Part shown: positions 19,947 to 28,810 of the stretch, in pieces
Position numbering within the stretch: position 1 is the stretch's first letter
Layout of the letters: each line of letters opens with the position of its first letter
Program-made: the position numbers and the translations under genes
Notes under the pieces: generated by a model
What the model saw: only the letters and a program-made list of their open reading frames with translations
What the model was told of the DNA's origin: nothing
Databases searched by the model: none
Assembly: GCF_004345005.1 (NCBI RefSeq)
Contig: NZ_SMMX01000010.1
Location: forward strand, 49,739-113,738
Reading direction: 5' to 3'
DNA from: Extibacter muris
Lineage (GTDB): Bacteria > Bacillota > Clostridia > Lachnospirales > Lachnospiraceae
DNA length: 64,000 nt

Positions 19947-20744
19947 TTAGAATATATTGCGTATCCCTTTCAGGTCATCCCCATATTCCTGCTGCATGAG
20001 GTCCGTAAATTTGTCGGCGCTCTTATAGAAGTACATGTCATGTCTGACACACTCTGCCGCAAGGGATATCATAGGCCTGCTCTCTGTCCAGATCACCTCG
20101 GCAATCGTGTCGCTTATGATCTGTCCAAACACTACTTCGCTCCTGTCCGACACGAGTGTAATCCAGCGTCCTCCCATCTCCTTTTTTTTCTCTTGCCCCA
20201 TACCGTGCCTGCAATACTTCTTAAGAGGAATCTCCTCCTCTTCTTTGGCTCCAAATATGACGACACCGAGCCTCAGCCCCTTCTCTTCCAGCTTCCGGAC
20301 GTCATCCAGGATGCATGGGAGATCCTCTGTCCAGATCTGTAGAAGCAGCTCCTCCTTCGTCTTTCTGATAATATCTCTGCATTTGGCGAATACATTGCCA
20401 TTCGTCCTGATATGCCAGATATAGTCCAGATTCGTCTTCTGAGGAAAGATGCTGAGGCGCTCTTTTAAGTCCGACAGGACATTCTTAGTCTCATCTTCAA
20501 CCCGTTCCGCCACCTCCGTCATCGGGACTGCTGCGTATTTGTTGTTGCTTTCATATTCTGTGTAGAGTATGAAGCCTTTCTGGATGAGCGATTCCAGTAT
20601 ATTGTATATCTTGGAACGTGGCACCCCCGCCAGCTTTCCTGCCTCATACCCGGACAGGCTGCCGTTCTGCAGGAGCGTAAGATAAACTTTGGCCTCTGCA
20701 TCGGTCAGTCCGATCTTATTGAGCATTATGATTTCATTATCCAT
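19947..20744 (-). CDS. TrmB family transcriptional regulator
   Basis: A 265-residue protein with the TrmB winged HTH at the N terminus (IGLTDAEAKVYLTLLQNG, YEAGKLAGVPRSKIYNILES) and a C-terminal effector-type domain (ELLLQIWTEDLPCILDDVRK, GLRLGVVIFGA). TrmB proteins are common sugar-responsive regulators in archaea and occur in Clostridia. The gene lies 93 bases downstream of the ornithine cyclodeaminase family gene on the same strand, and may regulate it. Confidence 0.85.
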   Translation of the reverse strand: MDNEIIMLNKIGLTDAEAKVYLTLLQNGSLSGYEAGKLAGVPRSKIYNILESLIQKGFILYTEYESNNKYAAVPMTEVAERVEDETKNVLSDLKERLSIFPQKTNLDYIWHIRTNGNVFAKCRDIIRKTKEELLLQIWTEDLPCILDDVRKLEEKGLRLGVVIFGAKEEEEIPLKKYCRHGMGQEKKKEMGGRWITLVSDRSEVVFGQIISDTIAEVIWTESRPMISLAAECVRHDMYFYKSADKFTDLMQQEYGDDLKGIRNIF

Positions 20745-20837
20745 GGGGAGCCCTCACCTGCCTAGAAATTTGCCTTTACGTATAGTTCTTCCGGGATACA
20801 TCTTGATACTGATATGCGGCATATTGCGTTCCTACTT

Positions 20838-21824
20838 CTAGTTCCAGTTGGTGCCGACACCGGCTGCCACTGCCTTCTCATAGATTTCCTTGGCTGCCAC
20901 AAGATCCTGCGTTGCAACGCCTACCGTCTCAAACACGATGATTTCATCGTCATGTTCACGCCCTGCGATCTTGCCTCTTATTACATCGCCAAGGTCGCCC
21001 GTAAAGTCATCCTTTGTAATGATCCCTTCTTCAAGCGGAATAAGGATATCGCCGGACTCTGATAATACAGCATCCTCGGAATCAAAATATATCTTGGACG
21101 CACGGGTAAGGATACGTGGATCCATCTCCTGCATATGATGCTGGTAGGCGCCCACACAGCTTATGGTGGCCCCATCCTTCACCTTTGTCCCGTCGAATAC
21201 CGGTTTGGAAGATGGTGTAACTGTAATCAAAAGGTCCGCACCCTCAACCGCTTCATCAGAAGATCTGACTGCCACGATCTTCGTGCCATAGTCCTTAAGC
21301 TCCTCCTGCATACGGGCCGCAAATTCCTGCGTACGTTCATAGTTCAGGTCATACACCCTCACTTCTTCCAAATCACGTGCAGCCATCATGGCCTCGAGCT
21401 GTGTCGCCGCCTGACCGCCGGTCCCGATAAGCGCACCGATTCTGGCATCCTTCCGTGCAAGCACGTCGAACGCCGCGCCAGAAGCCGCACCCGTCCGCAG
21501 CTGTGTCACATATGTACCGTCCAGCACTGCCGTCACGATTCCTGTCTTGCCGTCAATGAGCAGCACCTGTGCCGGTGATGACGGTATTCCATTGTCTATA
21601 TTATGTGGGAATATGTTGATAATTTTCAGCGATGCCGTATCCATCTCTTCAACATAGGCGGGCATGAACAAAAAGCAGCCGTCATGCTTGGGCGCCTGGA
21701 TATTCGTGCGCAGCGGCGCGTCACACTTCCCTTCGACTACGAGCCGAAACGCCTTTTTGTCTGCTTCGATCGCGTCCTTGATCGTAAATACTTTTTTGAT
21801 ATCCTCTCTGGATAATAACAGCAT
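20838..21824 (-). CDS. Ornithine cyclodeaminase/mu-crystallin family protein
   Basis: A 328-residue NAD(P)-dependent enzyme. Family features are the substrate-binding segment PLRTNIQAP, the AVLDGTYVTQLRTGAASGAA motif and the Rossmann GALIGTGGQAATQLEAM. Members include ornithine cyclodeaminase, alanine dehydrogenases and ketimine reductases, so the exact reaction is open. A strong promoter and a palindrome lie directly upstream. A TrmB-type regulator follows on the same strand. Confidence 0.88.
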   Translation of the reverse strand: MLLLSREDIKKVFTIKDAIEADKKAFRLVVEGKCDAPLRTNIQAPKHDGCFLFMPAYVEEMDTASLKIINIFPHNIDNGIPSSPAQVLLIDGKTGIVTAVLDGTYVTQLRTGAASGAAFDVLARKDARIGALIGTGGQAATQLEAMMAARDLEEVRVYDLNYERTQEFAARMQEELKDYGTKIVAVRSSDEAVEGADLLITVTPSSKPVFDGTKVKDGATISCVGAYQHHMQEMDPRILTRASKIYFDSEDAVLSESGDILIPLEEGIITKDDFTGDLGDVIRGKIAGREHDDEIIVFETVGVATQDLVAAKEIYEKAVAAGVGTNWN

Positions 21825-21839
21825 ATCGTACCTCCTTTT

Positions 21840-21870
21840 TTACTAAATGGATATTTTTTATATTTAGTAA
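21840..21870 (-). promoter_or_regulatory. Palindrome between promoter and ribosome site (candidate operator)
   Basis: TTACTAAAT (21840-21848) and ATTTAGTAA (21862-21870) are perfect inverted repeats with a 13-base spacer. The pair lies downstream of the -10 box and upstream of the start at 21824, so a bound repressor would block transcription. The adjacent TrmB-type protein is a reasonable candidate. Confidence 0.55.
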
Positions 21871-21885
21871 CTCCTTTTGGGGTAT

Positions 21886-21915
21886 ATTATAATGCGTCTC
21901 CCTTCCCATTGTCAA
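21886..21915 (-). promoter_or_regulatory. Consensus promoter of the ornithine cyclodeaminase family gene
   Basis: On the minus strand TTGACA (21910-21915) and TATAAT (21886-21891) are separated by 18 bases. Both hexamers match the sigma-A consensus perfectly. Confidence 0.8.
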
Positions 21916-22061
21916 TACATTCACATTAATTCAGCACAATTCTGATTATATAATATCCTTTCAGCACTTGCGGCTTTCAAAATAGATGAACCGGTCAATC
22001 GCATCGAGAATATCCTGGAAGTCTTCCCTTGATGCAAGGTCAATATAGTCCGTGAGCAATT

Positions 22062-23300
22062 CTATCTGCCGGATTCAGATACCGGCAGCCAGAATGTGAA
22101 TCTCGTTCCTTCATCCAGTCTGCTCTCTGCCTGGATCCTTCCCCGGTGGACCTTCACGATCCATTGTACCATCGGCAGCCCCAGACCAACCCCCCTGCGC
22201 CCGTCTTTTGTCCGCACGGCATCTGCCTGGTAGAACCGTTCCCATATATGCGGCAGGTCCTCCTTCTTTATGCCGCACCCGTCATCCTCCACACAGCCTT
22301 TTACAAAGTTCCCATCACAGGTGAGAGATACCAGCACGGTTCCGCCTTTCTTCCCGTAACGTATGCTGTTTTCCAGGAGATTTATAAAAAGGCGCATCAG
22401 CATTTCTTCACTGCCCCGTACCTTGAGGCTCGGGCTGATGTCCGTCACAATCCTGATACCCTCTGCTTCCGCCTTTTCTCCCATCTCTTCTGCAGTCAGC
22501 TGAGCCAGGACGCTCATATCGACTTCCTTCATCTGAAGCTTCTGTACGCCGGCTTCCCCCCGCGACAGTACAAGGAGCTGCTCTATCAGGTCCGACATTC
22601 TGCCCACCTGCTTAAGGATAACCGACAGGCTTTCCTGCATTTCTTCTTTGGAGGTCTCCGGCATCAGGGCAAATTCACTCTCTGATGTAATCACAGACAC
22701 CGGTGTCCGCAGTTCATGGGATACGTCCGCCGTGAATACCCGTTCCCTTTCCAGCGCCTCCTCCACCGGCTTCAGCGTCCTGCCTGTGATGACATAGCCT
22801 CCTACGATGGCAAGAACTGCCAGAACAGGGGTGATGTCCAGCACAAGGGTCAGCAGAACCTGCCCCATCATAGACAGGTCGCCTGCCGATCCCACGGCCC
22901 GGAACCAGATAATCTGCCCTTCCGTCCGATAGGCTTCATCATAAGTAATCCATTTTCTATCTACTGATGAGACGCTCTGCACTTCACCGCTTTTTAGCAC
23001 CGTGTCTTCCGGAAAATGCACAGGCACATTGCCTTCCCTCAGCTTGCCCCCTTCATCGTATATGCTGAAGCTCACGCCATCATCATAATATTCCGTGTCC
23101 TCTTCCGTCTCGTAGCCGTCCGCATGTATGTCAATCTCCTCCATAAAGTCATGCAGGCTTTCCTTCAGGTTCCCTTCCGCTCTGTTCCATGACACTTTTT
23201 CAGCCGTGAATACGAGAGCGGTCAGAGGCCCTACCATAAGCAGGAGTATGATCAAAGCATACCATAGTGTTATCTTCATCCTTACTGCGTTTCGTTTCAT
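22062..23300 (-). CDS. Sensor histidine kinase
   Basis: A 412-residue membrane kinase. Two transmembrane segments (about 9-31 and 148-170) flank an acidic extracellular sensor region. The HisKA box reads FTADVSHELRTPVSVI with the phosphorylated His. The ATPase domain has an N box (FINLLENSIRYGKKG), G1 (VEDDGCGIKKEDL) and G2 (GVGLGLPMVQWIVK). Its ATG overlaps the stop of the response regulator gene, so the pair is translationally coupled. The signal is unknown; the lipoprotein transcribed divergently at 24116 may belong to the same system. Confidence 0.93.
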   Translation of the reverse strand: MKRNAVRMKITLWYALIILLLMVGPLTALVFTAEKVSWNRAEGNLKESLHDFMEEIDIHADGYETEEDTEYYDDGVSFSIYDEGGKLREGNVPVHFPEDTVLKSGEVQSVSSVDRKWITYDEAYRTEGQIIWFRAVGSAGDLSMMGQVLLTLVLDITPVLAVLAIVGGYVITGRTLKPVEEALERERVFTADVSHELRTPVSVITSESEFALMPETSKEEMQESLSVILKQVGRMSDLIEQLLVLSRGEAGVQKLQMKEVDMSVLAQLTAEEMGEKAEAEGIRIVTDISPSLKVRGSEEMLMRLFINLLENSIRYGKKGGTVLVSLTCDGNFVKGCVEDDGCGIKKEDLPHIWERFYQADAVRTKDGRRGVGLGLPMVQWIVKVHRGRIQAESRLDEGTRFTFWLPVSESGR

Positions 23301-23977
23301 ACTTCTTCCCTCAATACATATCCTTTTCCTCGTACCGTATGGATCAGCTTCCCTTCATGCCCTTCCTCTATTTTTCTTCTGAGATATCTGATATACACGT
23401 CTATCATATTGGAGCCACCGATATAATCATAATTCCATACATGTGCCTCGATGGCTTCTCTTGTTAGGACGCATCCCTTGTTGCGCAGAAGATACTCCAG
23501 AATCTGGAATTCTCTTGCGGACAGGTCGATCTCTGCATCCCCTCTGTGCACCTGGTGTGTCCTTATATTCATCGTAAGGTTTCCCGCGCGCAATACGTTA
23601 TCCAGTTCGACGGACTGGCTGTTCCTGCGTATCATCACACGTATTCTGGCCAGAAGCTCTTCAAATCCAAACGGCTTCACCAGATAGTCATCGGCACCCA
23701 GGTCAAGCCCGCGCACCCTGTCCTCAATCGCGTCTCTGGCTGTGAGGAACAAGACCGGCGTGCGTTTCCCTTCCCTGCGCATCGTCTTCAGGACTTCTGT
23801 CCCTGGCATGCCTGGAAGCATGATGTCCAGGATCACAGCATCATAGTCCGTCTGCCTGATATACTCCAGCGCCTCAGCACCGTCGCCCACGCCGTCTGTA
23901 CTGTAATGTTCCTTTTCCAGCCTTTTTCTAATCACATTCTGAAGATTTCGTTCGTCTTCTACTACAAGTATACGCAT
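23297..23977 (-). CDS. OmpR family response regulator
   Basis: A 226-residue two-domain regulator. The receiver has the acidic pair (VVEDERN), phosphoacceptor Asp in AVILDIMLPGMPG, Thr in LFLTARD and Lys in YLVKPFGFEELLAR. The C-terminal winged HTH runs from about 130 (LSAREFQILEYLLRNKG, IDVYIRYLRRKIEEG). It is the first gene of a minus-strand pair with the kinase and probably autoregulates through the dyads at 24001-24078. Confidence 0.94.
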   Translation of the reverse strand: MRILVVEDERNLQNVIRKRLEKEHYSTDGVGDGAEALEYIRQTDYDAVILDIMLPGMPGTEVLKTMRREGKRTPVLFLTARDAIEDRVRGLDLGADDYLVKPFGFEELLARIRVMIRRNSQSVELDNVLRAGNLTMNIRTHQVHRGDAEIDLSAREFQILEYLLRNKGCVLTREAIEAHVWNYDYIGGSNMIDVYIRYLRRKIEEGHEGKLIHTVRGKGYVLREEV

Positions 23978-24000
23978 ATTACCTCACCTCTTTGTCTTAT

Positions 24001-24078
24001 TATAGTATAAAAAGATGAAACTCTCATTAAAATATATTTAAACTTATATTTTAATGTTGTTTTAATTTTTATACTATA
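24001..24078. promoter_or_regulatory. Nested inverted repeats in the divergent regulator/lipoprotein promoter region
   Basis: TATAGTATAAAAA (24001-24013) is repeated as its exact reverse complement at 24066-24078. Inside it, CATTAAAATAT (24025-24035) and ATATTTTAATG (24046-24056) form a second perfect dyad. The outer arms contain TATA-rich -10-like elements facing outward to both genes, and the inner dyad is a likely response-regulator site. Confidence 0.6.
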
Positions 24079-24115
24079 AGATAGGCGTATCAAAAGAAAA
24101 GGAAGGTATTCATAT

Positions 24116-24649
24116 ATGAAAAGGAAACGTATCATTACAGCAGCAGGATTAACTCTTGTATTAGTATCATCCGTACTGACAGGATGTTCTGACGGCCATG
24201 AAGACAAACTGGAAGATAAGGTAGAAAAGCTGGAGCAGCAGGTGACGGATCTGGAGCGCAAGAACGCAGGCACCGGTTCTGATAGCAACGGTACGGACAG
24301 CAATGCTTCCGGTGCCGACACACAAGGGCAGGATGGCTCCACATCTGCCGGCAGCGCTGATTACGATACACTCAAATCCGCAGTCGAAGCCGCCGCGGAG
24401 AAGGTTAATTCAGCCGCTCCGTCCGGTACGGCCGCCGAACAGCGGGAACAGTTCTATACATTAAAGAATGAGCTGGACGATATCGACCATCAGCTGGACC
24501 TCTATGATGATAATCTGGAAAATGAGTACCGCAGCGGCTCACTTGACGCTGCTGCGTACAGGCAGCAGGAAAAAGACATCGACGCTCTTGAGGATATCCT
24601 TGATACTGCTGAAGACAAGCTGGAGGTATTGTTTGGAATCGACGACTGA
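24116..24649 (+). CDS. Small surface lipoprotein with coiled coil
   Basis: A 177-residue exported lipoprotein with a typical signal and lipobox (VLVSSVLTGCS). After the Cys there is a short coiled coil (EDKVEKLEQQVTDLERK), a Ser/Asn/Gly-rich linker (about 55-80) and a helical C-terminal region (about 85-177). It starts behind AAGGAAGG and is divergent from the two-component system, sharing its symmetric promoter region. Function is unknown; a sensory accessory or target of that system is inferred from position only. Confidence 0.75.
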   Translation: MKRKRIITAAGLTLVLVSSVLTGCSDGHEDKLEDKVEKLEQQVTDLERKNAGTGSDSNGTDSNASGADTQGQDGSTSAGSADYDTLKSAVEAAAEKVNSAAPSGTAAEQREQFYTLKNELDDIDHQLDLYDDNLENEYRSGSLDAAAYRQQEKDIDALEDILDTAEDKLEVLFGIDD

Positions 24650-24693
24650 TTTGCGGACAGGGCAGTTGAACAATAGCATATCTTTCTATTATC

Positions 24694-24735
24694 GTAGGAG
24701 CGGGACTGGAAAGTCCCGCTCCTACACCCTCTTTT
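24694..24735 (+). terminator. Rho-independent terminator after the lipoprotein gene
   Basis: A perfect 14-bp stem, GTAGGAGCGGGACT with its reverse complement, and a GGAA tetraloop occupy 24694-24725, followed by a pyrimidine-rich tract containing TCTTTT. Confidence 0.85.
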
Positions 24736-24814
24736 CCCCCAAAGAGCTAACGTAACGATGCTACAGGATTCACTGGCGATTTACTGTTGACATTTATTGA
24801 TTGGCAATTTAAAT

Positions 24815-25066
24815 TTACATATCAATCTTTTCTTCATTTTTTACAAAATACTGGTAAAGCTTACGCAAATCTTCCTCTTCACTTGCCACAATCTCCAGAT
24901 GCAAATCCTCGCATCTGGAAAATATCTGAGCGATAGACAAATACTGGCAAAGCTTAGACTTCAGGTTCAGACGATCCCCTTCTCCGGTCAGAAGTTCCAC
25001 CCGCCCTTTACAACTGTCGACTACTTCGAAAAACTCTGGTATGTTTGTTACATTTTCGATTTTCAT
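24815..25066 (-). CDS. HPr-like small protein without the phosphorylatable His
   Basis: An 83-residue protein that starts at the ATG at 25066 behind AAAGGAG. The arrangement IPEFFEVVDSCKGRVELLTG followed by DRLNLKSKLCQYLSIAQIF resembles the beta-alpha-beta layout and the conserved 'xSKSILG' helix of HPr-like PTS phosphocarriers. The active-site His of true HPr is not present. It closes the sugar-acid operon, 10 bases after the GntR gene. A regulatory role is inferred; similarity is weak. Confidence 0.5.
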   Translation of the reverse strand: MKIENVTNIPEFFEVVDSCKGRVELLTGEGDRLNLKSKLCQYLSIAQIFSRCEDLHLEIVASEEEDLRKLYQYFVKNEEKIDM

Positions 25067-25076
25067 AGACTCTCCT

Positions 25077-25787
25077 TTATAACGTATAATAATCAGACTC
25101 TGCAGAGATTCCTTCAATCCTCTTGGCAAGCGTAGCGCAAAGCTTCTGTCTCAGTGATTCGGAATCTCCGGCCTTCAAAGCATCAATATAGCTCTGGTGC
25201 TCCGCGATGATCTTGTCGACTCCCTCGCTGTTTTTTATAACATCCCGCCCATAGATTAGCTTGAAGAAAGAAAGCGTATCCCACAAAGATTCGATAACAG
25301 AACACACACGGTCCATCCCACTAATCGAATAGACTGCAAAATGAAACTTCCGGTTCTGCAGGTACAACTTCTTTGCGTCTAATTCCGGTTCTCTTACGAT
25401 TTGGATATAATCCTCATGAATCTTCTCAAGCTCCTGCAAATCTCCATCTGTTATATTGGCACAGGCTTTTTCTGCCACAAGAGGCTCTAATGCCTGCCGC
25501 ATCTGGTAAATCTGCAGGACATCCTCCTGAGTCAGGGACACCAGCTTCATTCCTACATAGGGAACAGACTCAGCAAGCCCCATTTTCTCCAGGCCATTCA
25601 ATGCCTCTCTGATTGGCATACGGCTGACTCCAAGCTGTCTGGCAAGCTCTTCTGTGTTGAGCTTTTCGCCCATTTTCAGGGTCCCATCCATGATCCAGTC
25701 CATTAATTTACTTAAAATCTGCATGGGAAGGGTATCTCTCTGCAGCATTACAGATTCATTCTGATTCATTGTCACACGATTACTCAT
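25077..25787 (-). CDS. GntR family regulator, FadR/FCD subfamily
   Basis: A 236-residue regulator with a GntR winged HTH (residues about 20-85, LNTEELARQLGVSRMPIREA LNG split across the recognition helix) and an all-helical FCD effector domain (LQIYQMRQALEPLVAEKACA, NRKFHFAVYSISG, EHQSYIDALKAGD). FCD domains often bind sugar acids or organic acids with a metal. It is cotranscribed with the aldolase, Tm-1-like, MBL and KdgT genes and is the most likely regulator of the promoter at 29896-29924. Confidence 0.9.
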   Translation of the reverse strand: MSNRVTMNQNESVMLQRDTLPMQILSKLMDWIMDGTLKMGEKLNTEELARQLGVSRMPIREALNGLEKMGLAESVPYVGMKLVSLTQEDVLQIYQMRQALEPLVAEKACANITDGDLQELEKIHEDYIQIVREPELDAKKLYLQNRKFHFAVYSISGMDRVCSVIESLWDTLSFFKLIYGRDVIKNSEGVDKIIAEHQSYIDALKAGDSESLRQKLCATLAKRIEGISAESDYYTL

Positions 25788-25816
25788 AATGGATCAACTC
25801 TTCTACTTTCTCATAT

Positions 25817-26422
25817 TTACAGACCGAGCTTTTCGACCAGTTTTCCCAATATTGCCACTTGTGCTGTTTCCTCTACAAATTCAGCACTGTGCTCTGCGGC
25901 AAGAGGATCTTTTCCCATCGCTACGACACCATGGTCAGCTAACAAAAAAGCTGAGATATCGGGTGTTTTTTGGAACATATCTTCTACCATGGGCACATCT
26001 TCCGGACGTACCATGGCAGCATGGACATCAAGCGTAGGATAATCTGCCGGATTCTTCAGTTTGGAATGCCATGTTACAAGGGGCAGATTCTTCTTTGACG
26101 ATGACCATCCAATAGCATAAGGAGAATGCACATGTACCACTGCGTTTACATCCGGTCTGAGTCGATATATGTATCCATGCAGCAACGCTTCTCTTGTAGG
26201 TTTTCCCTGCCCTTCAATGAGATTCCCGTCAAAATCAGTAATCAGAAAGCCTTCGGGTGTACAATCTCCCAGTGATCCGCCGCTTGCCTTAACAAGCATG
26301 GTCTCTGACCCTGGTATCCTGGCACTGACATTTCCGCCGCTGCCAGTCTGTATACCTCTATTATAAGCTCTTTTACTTGCAATCACAAGATTTTCTGCTA
26401 TTTCATATACTTCCTGAGTCAT
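25817..26422 (-). CDS. Class II aldolase/adducin family protein
   Basis: A 201-residue zinc-dependent aldolase-type protein related to L-fuculose-phosphate aldolase and to four-carbon sugar-acid phosphate decarboxylases. Visible are GSGGNVSARIPG (phosphate-binding), SGGSLGDCTPEGFLITD, the zinc His pair in VVHVHSPYAIGW and the third His in LLADHGVVAMG. The ATG at 26422 follows GGAGG at good spacing. Its place between a Tm-1-like protein and a GntR regulator behind a KdgT-type permease suggests cleavage or decarboxylation of a sugar-acid phosphate. No kinase is in the operon. Confidence 0.85.
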   Translation of the reverse strand: MTQEVYEIAENLVIASKRAYNRGIQTGSGGNVSARIPGSETMLVKASGGSLGDCTPEGFLITDFDGNLIEGQGKPTREALLHGYIYRLRPDVNAVVHVHSPYAIGWSSSKKNLPLVTWHSKLKNPADYPTLDVHAAMVRPEDVPMVEDMFQKTPDISAFLLADHGVVAMGKDPLAAEHSAEFVEETAQVAILGKLVEKLGL

Positions 26423-26445
26423 GCATCTATCCTCCAATTCTTATT

Positions 26446-27696
26446 TTAATATGTAAAATCTTCCGGTAATGTTCCTCTTTGCTTCATTTCCTGAATGATA
26501 TAATGAGCTGCCTTGTTTCCAAATTCTTTTGTGTCAAGGTTGTGAGGGATTAAGATAACTTCTACATTATCATTCACATTGTCCACGATTGTCTGTATCA
26601 ATACGTTGTCAGTCTCCGGTGAATACAGTTCTTCTCCTGCTTTTGTATTATGCCGCATTCCCTTGGTTGGAATGAGAAGCTTCACCGGATATGTCACTTT
26701 GCTGAGTCTGTCCGTCAGAACCTTTCCTAATGCTTCTGCCTCACCCGGAAGGATCTTAATATGAGCAGTGTTGGCATTGTGCAGCATATGCTTTCTCTCA
26801 TCCATACGTTCCGGAAGTTCGCTGGTACTGAAGTCTACAAAATCCAGTCCTCCAAGACTGATCACCAATGGCACTTTTTTGTCCACAGACTTTACAAGAC
26901 GTGTACTTGCTTTTGGCCCGTATGAGAAACCGCCTCCAAAATATTCACTTGTAAGTTCATGCAGTGTCAAATCCAGGATACCGTCTACCAGCCCATTGGA
27001 TGCCATTTCCTCCATGGTAGCTCCGCCTACTCCGGTAGCATGAAATCCGATAACTTCCATTCCTGCTTTCTCAAGCTCATCTACAGCAGCAACAGCACCG
27101 TTGTTGGTAACACCCATCAGAGTCACTGCCACAACTGGCTTTTCCCCTTTTTCCAGAACATTTCCGGCGAACTTCACCATGCCGACACAACAGGCGCAGG
27201 CATTGGAAATGACCTGCCTGGTCACAATATTTAATCCTGTAAAGTCACAGATTGCAGGCATGACCGTAATATCCTTATCTCCTACCACCAGGTCAAACTT
27301 CCTTGTTCCGCTTGCTACCGTGGTAGCCATTACCTTTGGAAATCCAATCGGCAGCCTCTGCATGGCATTTGCCGCCATCACCGTATTCTGCAGACCGCCT
27401 ACTGAGATGATACCGTGGATTCGCCCTTCTGCATACAGCTTTTCCACATATGCAGCAACTGCATCTTTCATGAAATCAATCTTTTCCCCTTTTGTCTTCG
27501 GCTCCATCTCAGACCATGGGGTACCGTATGATTCGGCCACTTCTTCTCTGGAAATATCATAGTGATAAGACTTGGCAGGGCCGGTTGCCGTATTAATGAC
27601 CAGCCCCTCCACTCCTTCCTTTTCGATAAAATCTTTTATGAACTTTGCTTCTTTGTATTTCGTATCACAGCTTTCAATAATTGCGATTGTCTTCAT
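26446..27696 (-). CDS. Tm-1-like ATP-binding domain protein (UPF0261 family)
   Basis: A 416-residue protein of the UPF0261/Tm-1-like family, named after a tomato antiviral protein. Recognisable parts are the N-terminal MKTIAIIESCDTKYKEAKFI, the nucleotide-binding-like GIISVGGLQNTVMAANAMQ, LPIGFPKVMATTVASGT and the C-terminal TIM-like half (GMEVIGFHATGVGGATMEEM). The ATG at 27696 matches the family start and has GGTGAT upstream. Bacterial members often sit beside aldolases and permeases, but the biochemical role is not settled. Confidence 0.85.
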   Translation of the reverse strand: MKTIAIIESCDTKYKEAKFIKDFIEKEGVEGLVINTATGPAKSYHYDISREEVAESYGTPWSEMEPKTKGEKIDFMKDAVAAYVEKLYAEGRIHGIISVGGLQNTVMAANAMQRLPIGFPKVMATTVASGTRKFDLVVGDKDITVMPAICDFTGLNIVTRQVISNACACCVGMVKFAGNVLEKGEKPVVAVTLMGVTNNGAVAAVDELEKAGMEVIGFHATGVGGATMEEMASNGLVDGILDLTLHELTSEYFGGGFSYGPKASTRLVKSVDKKVPLVISLGGLDFVDFSTSELPERMDERKHMLHNANTAHIKILPGEAEALGKVLTDRLSKVTYPVKLLIPTKGMRHNTKAGEELYSPETDNVLIQTIVDNVNDNVEVILIPHNLDTKEFGNKAAHYIIQEMKQRGTLPEDFTY

Positions 27697-27719
27697 ACGC
27701 ATCACCATCAATCTTTCAT

Positions 27720-28724
27720 TTAGCTAAAGCTAAAATATTTTGTTTCTACCTTCTTAGCTGCTTTTTTAGAATCCTTTTCAATAATTGCGCTCTTATACTC
27801 TTCATATACGAAATCACTGTCTTTTGATCCGATTACAGGAAGCTTGTTATCATGGGAATCTTCATATTTTTCAACTGCTGCTGATAAAATGACGTCATGG
27901 GCAAGCAGCAGATGTTTGTGCGGATCCACCCCAGCCTCTTTGCAGCGGCGCAGTGTGTCGCGAATCGTCTCCCATGCTGCAACAATGTCTACATATCTTC
28001 CTGGAGGGCAGATATCATAGTGGAGTTCTTCCTGCATATCCTGAGGTGCATCTACATTTCCCATCACAAATACGGAATCTCCTACGCAGTAATAAGGTCC
28101 CTTCTCTGTTTCCACAACAACGGTCATATGACCCGGACAATGTCCAAAAGACTCATATACGCTCACTCCCGGAACGATTTCCACTTCACCTTTTACAGTT
28201 TCAAACCGCTCATACACACCTGGCTGGTCATATGGTGCGATAAATTCATCTCCACAGGTAACATCTCCATCTTTGGCGATGATTGGACGGCAGTATGATT
28301 TATAGTGCAGTGGAATTGGATTATGCGCATAATTCCACTCTGTCTCATGGCAGATAAAACGTGCCTTTGTAAATTTTTCAAGATAGAATACATGATCCCA
28401 GTGAAGGTGCGTAAATAATACGATGTCCACATCGGATGGTTTATATCCTGCCTGCACCAGACGGGACTCAATATCATCAATACCTGGTCTCTGAAGGGAT
28501 GGCCCGTGGTGATATTTATCTGCGTGCTCCGTCCATGACATACCTGTGTCAACAAGCACCAGTTTGTCTCCGCCTTCAATTAAGAATGTCAAATCCGGAA
28601 GCTGGTCGGAATCATTGGTAACTCCGAGTTTCTCTACATATTTTTTGCAGGAAAAGTGGTACCAGTACTCCAGTGGTTTTGTTGGAATGTAACCTGAGTT
28701 CAGTGGTCTGATTGTTAATGCCAT
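27720..28724 (-). CDS. Metallo-beta-lactamase fold hydrolase (N-acyl homoserine lactonase-like family)
   Basis: A 334-residue MBL-fold protein. Metal ligands are visible in THLHWDH, in the later FGHCPGHMTVVVE and in YYCVGDSVFVMG, with a final His in LLLAHDVILS. The lactonase-like subfamily hydrolyses lactones and other esters. In this operon, with a sugar-acid permease and an aldolase, a sugar lactone is a more reasonable substrate than a quorum-sensing signal, but this is inference. It begins 86 bases after the permease gene. Confidence 0.87.
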   Translation of the reverse strand: MALTIRPLNSGYIPTKPLEYWYHFSCKKYVEKLGVTNDSDQLPDLTFLIEGGDKLVLVDTGMSWTEHADKYHHGPSLQRPGIDDIESRLVQAGYKPSDVDIVLFTHLHWDHVFYLEKFTKARFICHETEWNYAHNPIPLHYKSYCRPIIAKDGDVTCGDEFIAPYDQPGVYERFETVKGEVEIVPGVSVYESFGHCPGHMTVVVETEKGPYYCVGDSVFVMGNVDAPQDMQEELHYDICPPGRYVDIVAAWETIRDTLRRCKEAGVDPHKHLLLAHDVILSAAVEKYEDSHDNKLPVIGSKDSDFVYEEYKSAIIEKDSKKAAKKVETKYFSFS

Positions 28725-28810
28725 AATAATATCCTCTCTTTCTTAAACTTGTTTATTTTAATAAATATTATATAGTGACCTTTTTATAATCTGGTCTGTC
28801 ATTATAAGTA

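Noticed and set aside
21961..22070. An open frame between the histidine kinase and the ornithine cyclodeaminase-like gene reading LASREDFQDILDAIDRFIYF.
   Set aside because: It is only about 36 codons long, has no start codon with a ribosome site and overlaps the kinase end; it may be a remnant but cannot be supported.
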